A DNA stretch of 39,554 nucleotides, taken from assembly GCA_007694035.1 (NCBI GenBank), contig RECM01000181.1:1-39554 (forward strand), given 5' to 3'. Numbering within the stretch: the stretch's first letter is position 1; each line of letters begins with the position of its first letter. Under the pieces are notes generated by a model, which saw only the letters and a program-made list of their open reading frames with translations, searched no databases and was not told the origin of the DNA. Position numbers and translations under genes: made by a program. This stretch comes from Balneolaceae bacterium (GTDB taxonomy: Bacteria > Bacteroidota > Rhodothermia > Balneolales > Cyclonatronaceae). Of this stretch, positions 26,008-34,626 are shown piece after piece.

Positions 26008-28767
26008 ATGGCAGTACATCCCAAAAAAACCGGCATCGTTGTCTCCCACACCCACTGGGACAGGGCCTGGTACCTCACGTTTCAGCAATACCGTCTCAGG
26101 CTTGTACGCCTTGTCGACCGGCTTATAGACCTGCTCGACAACAATCCGGATTTTGCCTCCTTCACGCTCGACGGGCAGACTGTTTTGCTCGACGACTATC
26201 TTGAAATCCGCCCTGAGAACCGGCCAGCCCTTGAACGGCTCATCGCCGGCGGACGACTGCATGTAGGCCCGTGGTTTACATCTCCTGACCTGTTTCTGGT
26301 GAGCGGCGAATCGGTTATCCGCAATCTGCAGTTCGGGCAGGCAATAGCGGAGCAATTCGGCAGCACCATGAAGGTGGGCTACGTACCCGATCCTTTCGGC
26401 CACTTTGCACAGCTGCCACAGATTTTGAAAAAATCGGGGCTCGATTCCTTCATCTTCATGAGGGGATTGAGCGAGGAGCACAAAAAACAGGCCGGATCTA
26501 TCTTTAACTGGGCTTCGCCAGACGGATCTGAAGTGATGGCCATCTATCTTGTGGGTGGCTACTATAACGCCGGAAACCTGGGCTACCCCGACGTATACGG
26601 ACGCTTCGACGGGATGCATCCCGATAAAAAACTGGCCCTTGAGCAGATCAGTAAAAGCATCGCAATGCTCGAAAAACATCAGAAAGAGGGCATTTTCCTG
26701 CTTAACAACGGTTTCGACCACATGCCGGAACAGCCCGAGCTGCCTGAACTCATCAATTCCGTAAACTCCCGTAATAATGGTTTGGTACTGCAGCACGGTA
26801 CGTTCAATGATTTCATCCGGGCCATAGAAAAGGAAAACGCCGGCCATTCCCGTATAACCGGCGATCTGACCGGTAATGCCGACCATCCCATACTGCTGAG
26901 TGTCTATTCCACCCGGGTGTATCTAAAGCAACAGAATCACAAGGCACAAAGCCTGCTCGAGCGGTATGTTGAGCCTTTCACCGCATGGGCCGAAAACCGT
27001 GTCGGGTATCCGCCCGCCGCCAGCTTTCTTCAGCACGCCTGGCGGCAGCTGCTGCTCAACCATCCCCACGACGATATCTGCGGATGCAGCGTTGATGGCG
27101 TTCATGAAGACAATGAATACCGGTTCAGACAGGTAAGTGAACTGGGAAACACACTCATGGTTGAAGTGCTCGAAACCATGGAAAAAACCGGATTGCAGAT
27201 CCCTGACGGTTTTCCTGACAGCAACTACACCGACCTTTTCGTTTTCAACCCCCATCCTTTTCCCGGCCGGCAACGTGTGGAGGCAAGGATCTTTTTCCCC
27301 GCCGATACCGAATCTGCAGGTGAGGCATCGCCCGGGAAGGACCAGTCCGTACCGGTTAACCCCCGGCCACGGCCGCTTGAGGCCTTTGCTCCCGACGGAT
27401 CACGCCTGCCGGTAACGGTTACCGGCTTCGAACCCCATATGATGCGCAACAACTACCTGGAAAGCACCTGGGGACGCTTTTACCGGATCGAACTGGAGTG
27501 CAGCCTGCCAGCAGCCGGGTACTCACTATTCAGGATTTGCGAAACAGACACTGAACCCCGGAAGTCATACGAAACAGATGATATTAATGCGGCAAACCAG
27601 GACTTTTTCGCCGTCCGGAATCAGAACATGCAGCTCCGGTGCCCTGATCCGCGCAATTATTCCCTCACCGACTATGAGAGCGGCCGCACATTCAGCAATT
27701 TTATCCGTTTTGAATACAACCAGGATGCGGGCGATACCTACTCATTCAGCCCGGTAAAAGACGCGGAGACCATCCGGGCCGATTTTCTCACATGCGGGGC
27801 ACATCCGGAAAACAGCAATATCATCCGGCTCGATTTTTCGGTCACTGTGCCGGCCGGGCTCGAAACCGCTGAACTCGTAACCATTCCCATTACCTGCGAC
27901 CTCAGGCTGAATGCAGAATCAGGGCTGGAAATAGCGGTCAGCTACCGGAACACCGCCGAAAACGGCCGGCTCAGAATTGTGCTGCCAACGGGTACATCAG
28001 CCCGTACAGCAATCGCCGATGCCCATTTCCGCTACGCGGAACGGTCACACACCCCGCTTTCCACCCCCGAAAGCGCGCCGGAACGGTATGCCGCTTACCC
28101 CGGCGAACTGGAGTACCCCACGCTGCACCAGAACGATTTTATCCTTTTTGAGGGGAAGTCGGGCAAAGGTGATCACACGGTTACCTGGATCGCCAACCGC
28201 GGCCTGCATGAATTCGAGATGCTGCATGAGGATGGCGAAACCCTGGCTGCCATCACCCTGCACCGTGCAGTCGGATACCTTTCGGTCGGAAACGGACGGA
28301 TCCGCCGCCCTCATGCCGGCCCTTCGGTGCCCACGCCGGGAGCGCAGTGCAAACGCGACCTTCACGCCGAACTGTGCATTGGAATCACAACCGGTGATAT
28401 TGCCGAAGCCGCCGGCAACGCCCGGGCCTTTTCACACCCGGCCTGGTGCCGTGAAATGCCCTGGCTGCCACATCTGAACAGGAGGGGTTCGCTGCCTCTC
28501 AGCCATTCTATTCTTCAGATCGATAACCCCGCCGTTGAACTGTCGGCACTTAAACGGTCGTCCGGATCGGATGGTACCGTAATCAGGCTTTATAATCCCG
28601 GCAAAAAGTCACAAAAAGCGAATGTACGCATTGGTTGGGACATACGTGCCAGCTGTGAAACGGATCTGACCGAAAGTTGGCACGAAAAGAGCGCGGTTAA
28701 CATCGGCAACAATACACTGGATGTATCCCTGAATCCGTTTGAAATCAAAACTATTCTGATCCGTTAA
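26008..28767 (+). CDS. GH38 alpha-mannosidase (MngB-like, cytoplasmic)
   Basis: A 919-residue member of glycoside hydrolase family 38, retaining zinc enzymes that hydrolyse alpha-mannosyl bonds. Zinc and catalytic motifs are intact: SHTHWDRAWY at 13-22 (His16 and Asp18 by analogy with family zinc ligands), VPDPFGHFAQ with nucleophile Asp128, and NHPHDDICG with zinc ligand His354. The arrangement HTHWDR...LDGQTVLLDDY...GPWF...SGESVIRNL follows E. coli MngB, which hydrolyses mannosylglycerate, more closely than eukaryotic Golgi enzymes. There is no signal peptide, so it should act in the cytoplasm on imported oligosaccharides. The C-terminal half is beta-rich, as usual for GH38. The start ATG is weakly preceded by GAG. 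The prolyl isomerase gene follows 9 bp later. Confidence 0.93.
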   Translation: MAVHPKKTGIVVSHTHWDRAWYLTFQQYRLRLVRLVDRLIDLLDNNPDFASFTLDGQTVLLDDYLEIRPENRPALERLIAGGRLHVGPWFTSPDLFLVSGESVIRNLQFGQAIAEQFGSTMKVGYVPDPFGHFAQLPQILKKSGLDSFIFMRGLSEEHKKQAGSIFNWASPDGSEVMAIYLVGGYYNAGNLGYPDVYGRFDGMHPDKKLALEQISKSIAMLEKHQKEGIFLLNNGFDHMPEQPELPELINSVNSRNNGLVLQHGTFNDFIRAIEKENAGHSRITGDLTGNADHPILLSVYSTRVYLKQQNHKAQSLLERYVEPFTAWAENRVGYPPAASFLQHAWRQLLLNHPHDDICGCSVDGVHEDNEYRFRQVSELGNTLMVEVLETMEKTGLQIPDGFPDSNYTDLFVFNPHPFPGRQRVEARIFFPADTESAGEASPGKDQSVPVNPRPRPLEAFAPDGSRLPVTVTGFEPHMMRNNYLESTWGRFYRIELECSLPAAGYSLFRICETDTEPRKSYETDDINAANQDFFAVRNQNMQLRCPDPRNYSLTDYESGRTFSNFIRFEYNQDAGDTYSFSPVKDAETIRADFLTCGAHPENSNIIRLDFSVTVPAGLETAELVTIPITCDLRLNAESGLEIAVSYRNTAENGRLRIVLPTGTSARTAIADAHFRYAERSHTPLSTPESAPERYAAYPGELEYPTLHQNDFILFEGKSGKGDHTVTWIANRGLHEFEMLHEDGETLAAITLHRAVGYLSVGNGRIRRPHAGPSVPTPGAQCKRDLHAELCIGITTGDIAEAAGNARAFSHPAWCREMPWLPHLNRRGSLPLSHSILQIDNPAVELSALKRSSGSDGTVIRLYNPGKKSQKANVRIGWDIRASCETDLTESWHEKSAVNIGNNTLDVSLNPFEIKTILIR

Positions 28768-28776
28768 GCGAGTGCC

Positions 28777-30618
28777 ATGCACCATTTCCCCGCATCCCAT
28801 TTTCATCTGCCAGCACGGTCTGGCCCTGGCCCAGGCCCTGACTCTGGTTTTGGCCCTGTACCTGGCTCTGGCTCAGGCTCTGGCCCTGTACCTGTACCTG
28901 TAACTTTACCCTTACCCTTACCCTTACCCTTACATATTACCGTAATCATCATTGCCATATCACTGATGGTTGCCGCCTGCAGTCAGCCTTCGGATGATAA
29001 TACCATGCCGGTGGTGGCCGAATGGAGCGGATCCGCTATTGATACTGCTCACTTCCGCCATGAGTACATCTATTTCTCAACGCTGGCACCCTTTCCGGAT
29101 AATGAGGAAACCCGTGAATACTATGCGAAAATGATGCTGGAACGCATGATTATCGCCGATTTTGGACGCGAAGCCAGACTCGATACCCTAAGGCAGGTTC
29201 GGGAAAGCGTAAAAAGGAGGAAGGAGATGGCTATGCGGCGCCATTATCTCAATCAAATGGTGCGCCCCGAAGTGGCCGAACCGACCGAGGCCGAGATCCG
29301 TGAAGCCTTTCGACGGGCCAATACACAGCTCAATCTTCAGCAGATCTACGCATCCTCAAAACAGGAAGCCGACTCCCTCTACGCGCTGCTGAAGCAGGGT
29401 TACGATTTCGACCGTCTGGCCACCGAATCGATGCGAAAAGCCGGTGTACCCGGCTGGCAGAACGCCGGACATATGGGATGGGTAAGCTTCAACGATTTCG
29501 ATGAGGAGGCTGAAGAGGCCGTATTCAGCCTGAACCGGCATGAAATCTCCTGGCCGGTTGAATCCCTTCGAGGATGGCATATTTTCCGTGTTCACGATGT
29601 TGTGGAAACCGTACACTTCGATCAGAGCACCTATCAGAACGCGCGCGACAACCTGAAATTCAGCGTGTTTCAGCGCCGCTTCAACGAGGCCTCTGCCCGG
29701 TTCATCCGCGATATTGTACTGCAGCACGACCTCGCCGTTGATATGATGGTGTTGTCGGCACTCTGGGATAAAATACACCCGTCCCTGCCGCGCGATGGCA
29801 CCCCGATCGAGCTTGCCCGCTTCAACCGCGAAATCAATTTCATCAAACCCGAGATCGACGACTCCACACCGGTTGCCATCGTTGACGGGCAGCCTTATAC
29901 CGTCGGGCAGTTTATGGCCCAGATGCCCGATATTCCGCTGCAGTGGATCGGCAGCGATTTCCGTCACGCCCTTGAGATCGCAATCAGGGATTCCATACTG
30001 GCTGCACGGGCGCAACATGAGATCCGGGCTGATACCGCTCCGGAAGTAATCCGCGACCGCAAGTTTGCCGAATATGCCGGCCTTTACTATGCCACGCTGC
30101 AGTTCGCATCCGACACGCTCAATCTGGAAAGGCTGCCGGTGAAATACTACGATCACTGGAAAGACGAGGTGTTTGTTGACTACCGGACGAGCTGGTACGT
30201 GCAGTACAATTTCTCCGACAGCCTGACGGCGGTTAACGCCATCCGTGAATTCAAACAAAACGGCGACTGGCAGAAAACACTGGAATCACTACCGGAGGGC
30301 AGTTTTACCGTTGAACGGAAAATGGCAACAACCAACGATGAGCTCCTGCTTCCGGTACACCGGCTGCCGGTAAACGATCCCTCAACACCTGCGAAAATAA
30401 TGGGGCCTTTTGCCCGCGCCAACTGGGCGGTGATCAAAACCGAACGGCGTGAAACAACATACAAGCCTTTCGAAGCAGTGGAAGAAGAGGTGGAACAGCT
30501 TCTGAAAGACCGGAAAATCTATGTGGTACACCGCGAACTGCTCGACAATAAAGAATTCCGCTCCGAACACGTTACGCTGAACAGGCAGATGCTGAATTCG
30601 GTGCTCCCGTTTTATTAG
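28777..30618 (+). CDS. Parvulin-type peptidyl-prolyl isomerase lipoprotein with repeat-encoded N-terminus
   Basis: A 613-residue periplasmic folding factor. The lipobox region is HITVIIIAISLMVAAC (Cys68 counted from the ATG at 28777). A SurA/PrsA-like N-domain with helices (REYYAKMMLERMIIADFG) leads to a parvulin domain around residues 185-275 (LNLQQIYASSKQEADSLYALL, DFDRLATESM, GHMGWVSFNDF, WPVESLRGWHIFRV). A further helical C-domain follows. The first 52 residues are dipeptide runs (GP, GS, VP, LP) encoded by 6-bp tandem repeats, an abnormal extension before the signal helix. No other ATG, GTG or TTG lies in frame between 28777 and the helix except an ATG too close to the lipobox. The gene is 9 bp after GH38, so co-transcription is likely. 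Confidence 0.85.
   Translation: MHHFPASHFHLPARSGPGPGPDSGFGPVPGSGSGSGPVPVPVTLPLPLPLPLHITVIIIAISLMVAACSQPSDDNTMPVVAEWSGSAIDTAHFRHEYIYFSTLAPFPDNEETREYYAKMMLERMIIADFGREARLDTLRQVRESVKRRKEMAMRRHYLNQMVRPEVAEPTEAEIREAFRRANTQLNLQQIYASSKQEADSLYALLKQGYDFDRLATESMRKAGVPGWQNAGHMGWVSFNDFDEEAEEAVFSLNRHEISWPVESLRGWHIFRVHDVVETVHFDQSTYQNARDNLKFSVFQRRFNEASARFIRDIVLQHDLAVDMMVLSALWDKIHPSLPRDGTPIELARFNREINFIKPEIDDSTPVAIVDGQPYTVGQFMAQMPDIPLQWIGSDFRHALEIAIRDSILAARAQHEIRADTAPEVIRDRKFAEYAGLYYATLQFASDTLNLERLPVKYYDHWKDEVFVDYRTSWYVQYNFSDSLTAVNAIREFKQNGDWQKTLESLPEGSFTVERKMATTNDELLLPVHRLPVNDPSTPAKIMGPFARANWAVIKTERRETTYKPFEAVEEEVEQLLKDRKIYVVHRELLDNKEFRSEHVTLNRQMLNSVLPFY
28817..28933. repeat. Hexanucleotide tandem repeats inside a coding region
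   Basis: Irregular TGGCCC/TGGCTC hexamers run through about 28887. Two GTACCT units follow (28888-28899), with a GTAACT variant at 28900. Then come four exact TTACCC units (28906-28929) plus TTAC. Because units are 6 bp, length changes keep the reading frame and add or remove dipeptides. Confidence 0.85.
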
Positions 30619-30713
30619 TAGTGAGTAGTGTGTAGCGTGTGCAGGAAAATCGGTACGTCGATAAATCGCTACGTCTCATGAATCGCTAAATCAAATAGAT
30701 TCCATTTCGGCCA

Positions 30714-30748
30714 GTCTCATGTCTTATGTCTCATGTCTCATGTCTCAC
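30714..30748. repeat. 7-bp tandem repeat GTCTCAT, five units
   Basis: Units at 30714, 30728 and 30735 are exact; 30721 is GTCTTAT and 30742 is GTCTCAC. The array overlaps the 3' end of the epimerase gene and provides its TGA stop codon (30738-30740, minus strand). Confidence 0.85.
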
Positions 30749-31898
30749 TACCCATCTTCTGCCAGCACAAAAGCAACGCTCTGGGCACGTGGAAACACCC
30801 TTTGTAGGGCCCGCCCTTAAAACGGTGCGTGTGACGGCCTTCGCGGTCGAGGTAGCCGTACCATTCCCCGAATTCGTGATCGGGAAACCGTGAAAAGGTA
30901 TACTCGTGCACCTGTTCAAAAGCGGCCCGGTCCTGTTCATCCCCGGTTATGCTGAAGTTGAGCAGATGAGCGTACAGCGCTTCGCAATGAGGCCACCAAA
31001 GTTTCATGTTCCATTCGAGCTGGGTGGGTGAGTACCCTTTGCTGTCGAGGAAGTAATAAATACCGCCTTTCTCCTTGTCCCATCCCCTTTCGTACGACCA
31101 GCGCACCATATTCACGGCAATTTTACTCAGGTCATCACGCTTCAGGTACTGCGCCCAGTGCTGCAGGAACCATCCCGCTTCTATGGCGTGACCGGGGTTG
31201 AGAAGGCGCCCTTCAATCGAATCGATGAAACTACCGTCGGGGGCTACGGTTTCGTAAACGGTTTTCTCATCTTCGTGTACATGCAGCAGCATGCGGGCAA
31301 TGCATTCTTCCACTTCGGGCCGGTAGGTTTCGCGGTCATCCCCTGCCACCTCCTCAATCAGGTTGAGCAGGATCATCGGAATGGCCAGGGGCTGCGACGG
31401 AGTTTCTCCCTTGTAAACCGGGCGGCCCACCTTGCTCAAATCCTTGCTCCACTCCCACACCCTTTCCAGCAGCTCTTTCGCCTCCCGCATTGCGGTTGCA
31501 TCGCCCGATGCTCTGGAATATTCCGCCAGCGCCATTATCCAGAAACACTCCGAAAAGATTTTGCGCTGCATATGAACAGGTTCCCCGGTTTCGGTCATGC
31601 TGAAATAGACCCGCCCGTCGGCCCGGCGTGCGAATTTTCGAAGAAAATCAGCCCCAAGCCCGGCGATCTCGAGCCACTCAGACCGCTGATCTACCGTATT
31701 GTACAGTTTGCTGAACATCCACGTCTGCCGTCCGTTCAGCCACATGAATTTTTTGGTATCGTACCTGCTGCCATCACGGTCAAGGCAGTTCCAGAACCCG
31801 CCATGCCGGCGGTCCACCGAGTACTTCTCCCAGAAGGGGATAACGTGGTTGAACAGTTCGTTTTCGTATACGGATTTGTAATGTGCAAGTGATGACAT
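30738..31898 (-). CDS. AGE-family epimerase (N-acylglucosamine 2-epimerase / cellobiose 2-epimerase type)
   Basis: About 386 residues, cytoplasmic, with the (alpha/alpha)6-barrel motifs of the AGE family (PF07221): FMWLNGRQTWMFSKLYN near residue 55, FSECFWIMALAEYSR near 116, NPGHAIEAGWFLQHW near 235, WNMKLWWPHCEALYA near 300 and a C-terminal KGCFHVPRALL. The His residues in NPGH and WWPH match conserved catalytic histidines of the family. Members epimerise C2 of GlcNAc, ManNAc, mannose or the reducing sugar of disaccharides. The ATG at 31896-31898 is preferred over a TTG nine bases upstream. The C-terminus ends in repeat DNA. The DUF4434 gene lies 45 bp upstream and is probably co-transcribed. 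Confidence 0.92.
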   Translation of the reverse strand: MSSLAHYKSVYENELFNHVIPFWEKYSVDRRHGGFWNCLDRDGSRYDTKKFMWLNGRQTWMFSKLYNTVDQRSEWLEIAGLGADFLRKFARRADGRVYFSMTETGEPVHMQRKIFSECFWIMALAEYSRASGDATAMREAKELLERVWEWSKDLSKVGRPVYKGETPSQPLAIPMILLNLIEEVAGDDRETYRPEVEECIARMLLHVHEDEKTVYETVAPDGSFIDSIEGRLLNPGHAIEAGWFLQHWAQYLKRDDLSKIAVNMVRWSYERGWDKEKGGIYYFLDSKGYSPTQLEWNMKLWWPHCEALYAHLLNFSITGDEQDRAAFEQVHEYTFSRFPDHEFGEWYGYLDREGRHTHRFKGGPYKGCFHVPRALLLCWQKMGSET

Positions 31899-31943
31899 TG
31901 ATTTCAAAAGTATATGTTACGATACCGGCAGCTTCATGATCCT

Positions 31944-32867
31944 TCAATATTGTTCATGATCGTCCCGTGTGCCCGTCCATTCCAGGTAGCGTTTGTACAG
32001 GCCATGAGCCGACGGGTACATTGAGTTGGGGCTCATAAAGTGGGAAAATTCGAAGGTGATCAGTTTGTCGACCCCGGCCTGAGCGGCCAGTTCCATCTTG
32101 TACCGCAGTTTGTCGAACGATATGGGGGGAAATTTGATGGGCATGTCGCGGTCGAATGACTCCACATTGCTCCAGCTCTGAATACCGTGACGGGCGGCCA
32201 GCTCACTGTTGGCCTGCAGGTAATCCGACAGCTCGTCGTAGGAGACCTGCCCATCCTGAAAAGCCACCACATCAACCAGTCCTTTGATTCGCTCAAAAAC
32301 CCGTTCCCATTCTTCAATATGATGGTTCAGGCTGATGGCTTCATCCCCGAACTGTTTTACGCCTTTTACATAGGGTGAGATGAGTATGGGCAGCTTTTTC
32401 AGCCCGCGCAGGTGACCGGCCAGCTCCTCGTAGACCCGCATCATGCCTTCGTTGTAGGTGTGAATCTCATGACTGATGTACCACCCGCGGAAGGCCTTCC
32501 GGTGACCGTATTTTTCAAACACCTCGTCGCAGAAGGCCCGGTTGATGTCCGACTCTTTCCGGTAGTCGCCGTTGATCCAGTATTTACCGCTGTCGTAGGT
32601 GCCGAACCAGAACGCCATCCCGTATTTTTCTGCAAGCGTGAGAAAAAGGTCAACCAGATCGGTATAGACCGGATAGATGTTCATCTCCCTCTGCAGCACT
32701 TTACTGCCAAAGGTGGCCGTTCTGCGGTATCCGGCGCGGATCAGGATCACCGTATCGATGCCTGCGGCCTTCATGGCCCTGAAATCGGCCTCCCATTCGT
32801 CCGGGCCCCAGTTCTGGGCCGGTATATCGTGGGTAATTTCGTCCAGAAAAGTACCTGTAATTTTCAT
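31944..32867 (-). CDS. DUF4434-family TIM-barrel protein, glycosidase-like
   Basis: About 307 residues. It matches the DUF4434 family (PF14488), a glycoside-hydrolase-like TIM barrel of unknown activity: KITGTFLDEITHDIPAQNW at the start, WEADFRAMKAAGIDTVILI, RGWYISHEIHTYNEG near residue 130, and ITFEFSHFMSP near 280. The Glu residues in SHEI and FEFS are candidate catalytic acids by analogy with TIM-barrel glycosidases. No signal peptide is visible with the ATG at 32865-32867, where the family homology begins. An earlier in-frame ATG at 32913-32915 would add 16 polar residues and no signal. Upstream of the epimerase, it may release the sugar that the epimerase uses. Confidence 0.83.
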   Translation of the reverse strand: MKITGTFLDEITHDIPAQNWGPDEWEADFRAMKAAGIDTVILIRAGYRRTATFGSKVLQREMNIYPVYTDLVDLFLTLAEKYGMAFWFGTYDSGKYWINGDYRKESDINRAFCDEVFEKYGHRKAFRGWYISHEIHTYNEGMMRVYEELAGHLRGLKKLPILISPYVKGVKQFGDEAISLNHHIEEWERVFERIKGLVDVVAFQDGQVSYDELSDYLQANSELAARHGIQSWSNVESFDRDMPIKFPPISFDKLRYKMELAAQAGVDKLITFEFSHFMSPNSMYPSAHGLYKRYLEWTGTRDDHEQY

Positions 32868-33031
32868 GCTGCTCTGTAAGTTGTCCGGATTTCTGCCGGG
32901 TGCATGCCGGCTCATCTGAAACCATCGGTTTGCCCGGGGCCCGCCGGCAATAAACTACCGCTTTTGTCAGATATATAAAGTGAAATAATCAGCCTGATAA
33001 TGCGGAAATTCCGATATTCCGATATTCCGGC

Positions 33032-33087
33032 AACGGGTAACGGGTAACGGGTAACGGGTAACGGGTAACGGGTAACGGGTAACGGGT
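33032..33087. repeat. 7-bp tandem repeat AACGGGT, eight exact units
   Basis: Eight perfect copies, 56 bp. It is preceded by two exact CCGATATT octamers (33011-33026). It lies between the divergent DUF4434 and DUF5009 genes. Lack of mismatches suggests recent expansion or active length change. Confidence 0.95.
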
Positions 33088-33111
33088 AAACAGAAATATG
33101 CAAAACATATT

Positions 33112-33141
33112 TTGATAATATTAAAATTTTTTAATTATATT
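33112..33141 (+). promoter_or_regulatory. Possible sigma-70-like promoter for the DUF5009 operon
   Basis: TTGATA (33112-33117) and TATATT (33136-33141) are 18 bp apart in AT-rich DNA, 29 bp before the ATG at 33170. Bacteroidota promoters often use TAnnTTTG instead, which I do not find here, so this is a weak call. Confidence 0.3.
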
Positions 33142-33169
33142 CATTCTCTATTAGGTGTTAATCCTGTGT

Positions 33170-34588
33170 ATGGACACAATTATTAAATCAGACAAACGGG
33201 AATCCGGTCTCGACGCTCTCCGGGGTTTCGCCATTCTTACAATGGTGTTATCGGGCATTATCCCCTACAGGGTGCTGCCATCCTGGATGTACCATGCCCA
33301 GCTGCCACCGCCAGAACATCTGTTCAATCCGGCCGTACCCGGCATAACATGGGTTGACCTGGTTTTTCCATTCTTCCTGTTTGCATTGGGTGCAGCCATT
33401 CCTTTCGCCCTGAACAGGCGCCTTCAGAAGGGCAGCTCCGTGTTCCGCATCACCGGGGATGTGGTGTGGAGGGGCATCCTGCTCATCTTTTTCGCCATCT
33501 TTCTGCAGCACGTGCGGCCGTACACCCTTAATCCCGAACCCGGCCTTTATACCTGGCTCATATCGCTGGCCGGCTTTGTCGTTCTTTTCGCAATCTTCCT
33601 TCGGGTTCCCTCCGCCTGGCCTGCATGGTCGCAGCGGGCCATCCGGATTGCAGGATGGTCGGGTGCCATTGTGATGCTCTGGCTGCTCAAATACCCCGAC
33701 GGCTCGGGCTTTTCGCTCTACCGCAGCGACATTATCATTATTGTGCTGGCCAATATGGCCATTGCCGGGGCCCTCATATGGCTGGCAACCCGCGAAAAAA
33801 TTCTGATCCGCCTTTCCATTCTCGGCATACTTATCGCCCTCAGGCTGTCGTCGGGCGAAGAGGGGTGGGTCGAACCGATCTGGGCAACATCCCCGGTTCC
33901 CTGGGCCTTTAAACTGTACTATATGCAGTACCTGTTTATCGTTATTCCGGGCACCATTGCCGGCGATATGCTGTACCGTTTGATGGAATCAGGGGCAGAC
34001 CACAACGAACCGGCCTGGAGCGGCCCGGTTTACGGGGTACTTGCTGCTGCTTCTGCCCTGCTCGTGCCCGTTATGCTGATCGGCCTGCACCTGCGTTTCG
34101 TCGCCGAAACCCTTATTGCCACAGTTATTATAGTGCTGATTTTATTTTTTCTGATCCGCAAAAAGGCGAACGAGCGGGAACAAATGTATAAAAATCTGTT
34201 TCTTTTAGGGGCATATTTCCTATTTTTGGGTCTTGCTTTCGAGCCCTATGAAGGGGGTATAAGAAAAGACAGTCCGACCATGAGTTATTATATGATCACT
34301 ACCGGGCTGTCGTTCAATTTGCTACTGTCATTTAAGCTGCTAATGGAGCGCTTTGAGATCCAAAAAGGGATGGTGTTACTCGCCGATAACGGGCAGAACC
34401 CGATGATTGCCTACGTGGGAATGATGAACCTGTTCCTGCCCCTGCTGGCACTTTCGGGCATCGACGGTCTGATCCGCTCGGTTACCACGGCACCCTGGGC
34501 CGGTTTTTTCCGCGGCCTTGCCTATACCATTGCCCTTGCATTCATTGTGCAGGCCTTCACCCGTGCCAAACTATACTGGAGGACCTGA
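33170..34588 (+). CDS. DUF5009-family membrane acyltransferase-like protein
   Basis: A 472-residue polytopic membrane protein. The N-terminus ESGLDALRGFAILTMVLSG, followed by TWVDLVFPFFLFALGAAIPFAL, matches DUF5009 proteins, which are related to heparan-alpha-glucosaminide N-acetyltransferase (HGSNAT, COG4299). That family passes an acetyl group across a membrane to a sugar amine. About 11-12 hydrophobic segments are visible, and a late NPMIAYVGMMNLF segment is typical of the family end. The ATG at 33170 gives the natural start; a GTG at 33155 would add five residues. It ends at 34588, 38 bp before the annotated SGNH start, and the SGNH frame is already open across this stop. The two are probably one operon. 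Acetylation of a sugar is inferred, not shown. Confidence 0.85.
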   Translation: MDTIIKSDKRESGLDALRGFAILTMVLSGIIPYRVLPSWMYHAQLPPPEHLFNPAVPGITWVDLVFPFFLFALGAAIPFALNRRLQKGSSVFRITGDVVWRGILLIFFAIFLQHVRPYTLNPEPGLYTWLISLAGFVVLFAIFLRVPSAWPAWSQRAIRIAGWSGAIVMLWLLKYPDGSGFSLYRSDIIIIVLANMAIAGALIWLATREKILIRLSILGILIALRLSSGEEGWVEPIWATSPVPWAFKLYYMQYLFIVIPGTIAGDMLYRLMESGADHNEPAWSGPVYGVLAAASALLVPVMLIGLHLRFVAETLIATVIIVLILFFLIRKKANEREQMYKNLFLLGAYFLFLGLAFEPYEGGIRKDSPTMSYYMITTGLSFNLLLSFKLLMERFEIQKGMVLLADNGQNPMIAYVGMMNLFLPLLALSGIDGLIRSVTTAPWAGFFRGLAYTIALAFIVQAFTRAKLYWRT

Positions 34589-34626
34589 TCGAACAGCTGC
34601 TCACATATCTTCCCCTGTTCTGGTCT

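Noticed and set aside
26002..26886. Minus-strand frame of 294 residues opposite GH38
   Set aside because: Antisense shadow of an intact GH38 with its catalytic motifs. The frame at 29356-30258 opposite the prolyl isomerase is likewise a shadow.
33032..33087. Telomere-like or replication-origin iteron array
   Set aside because: The heptamer has no adjacent replication gene or DnaA-box cluster; a simple tandem expansion is enough to explain it.
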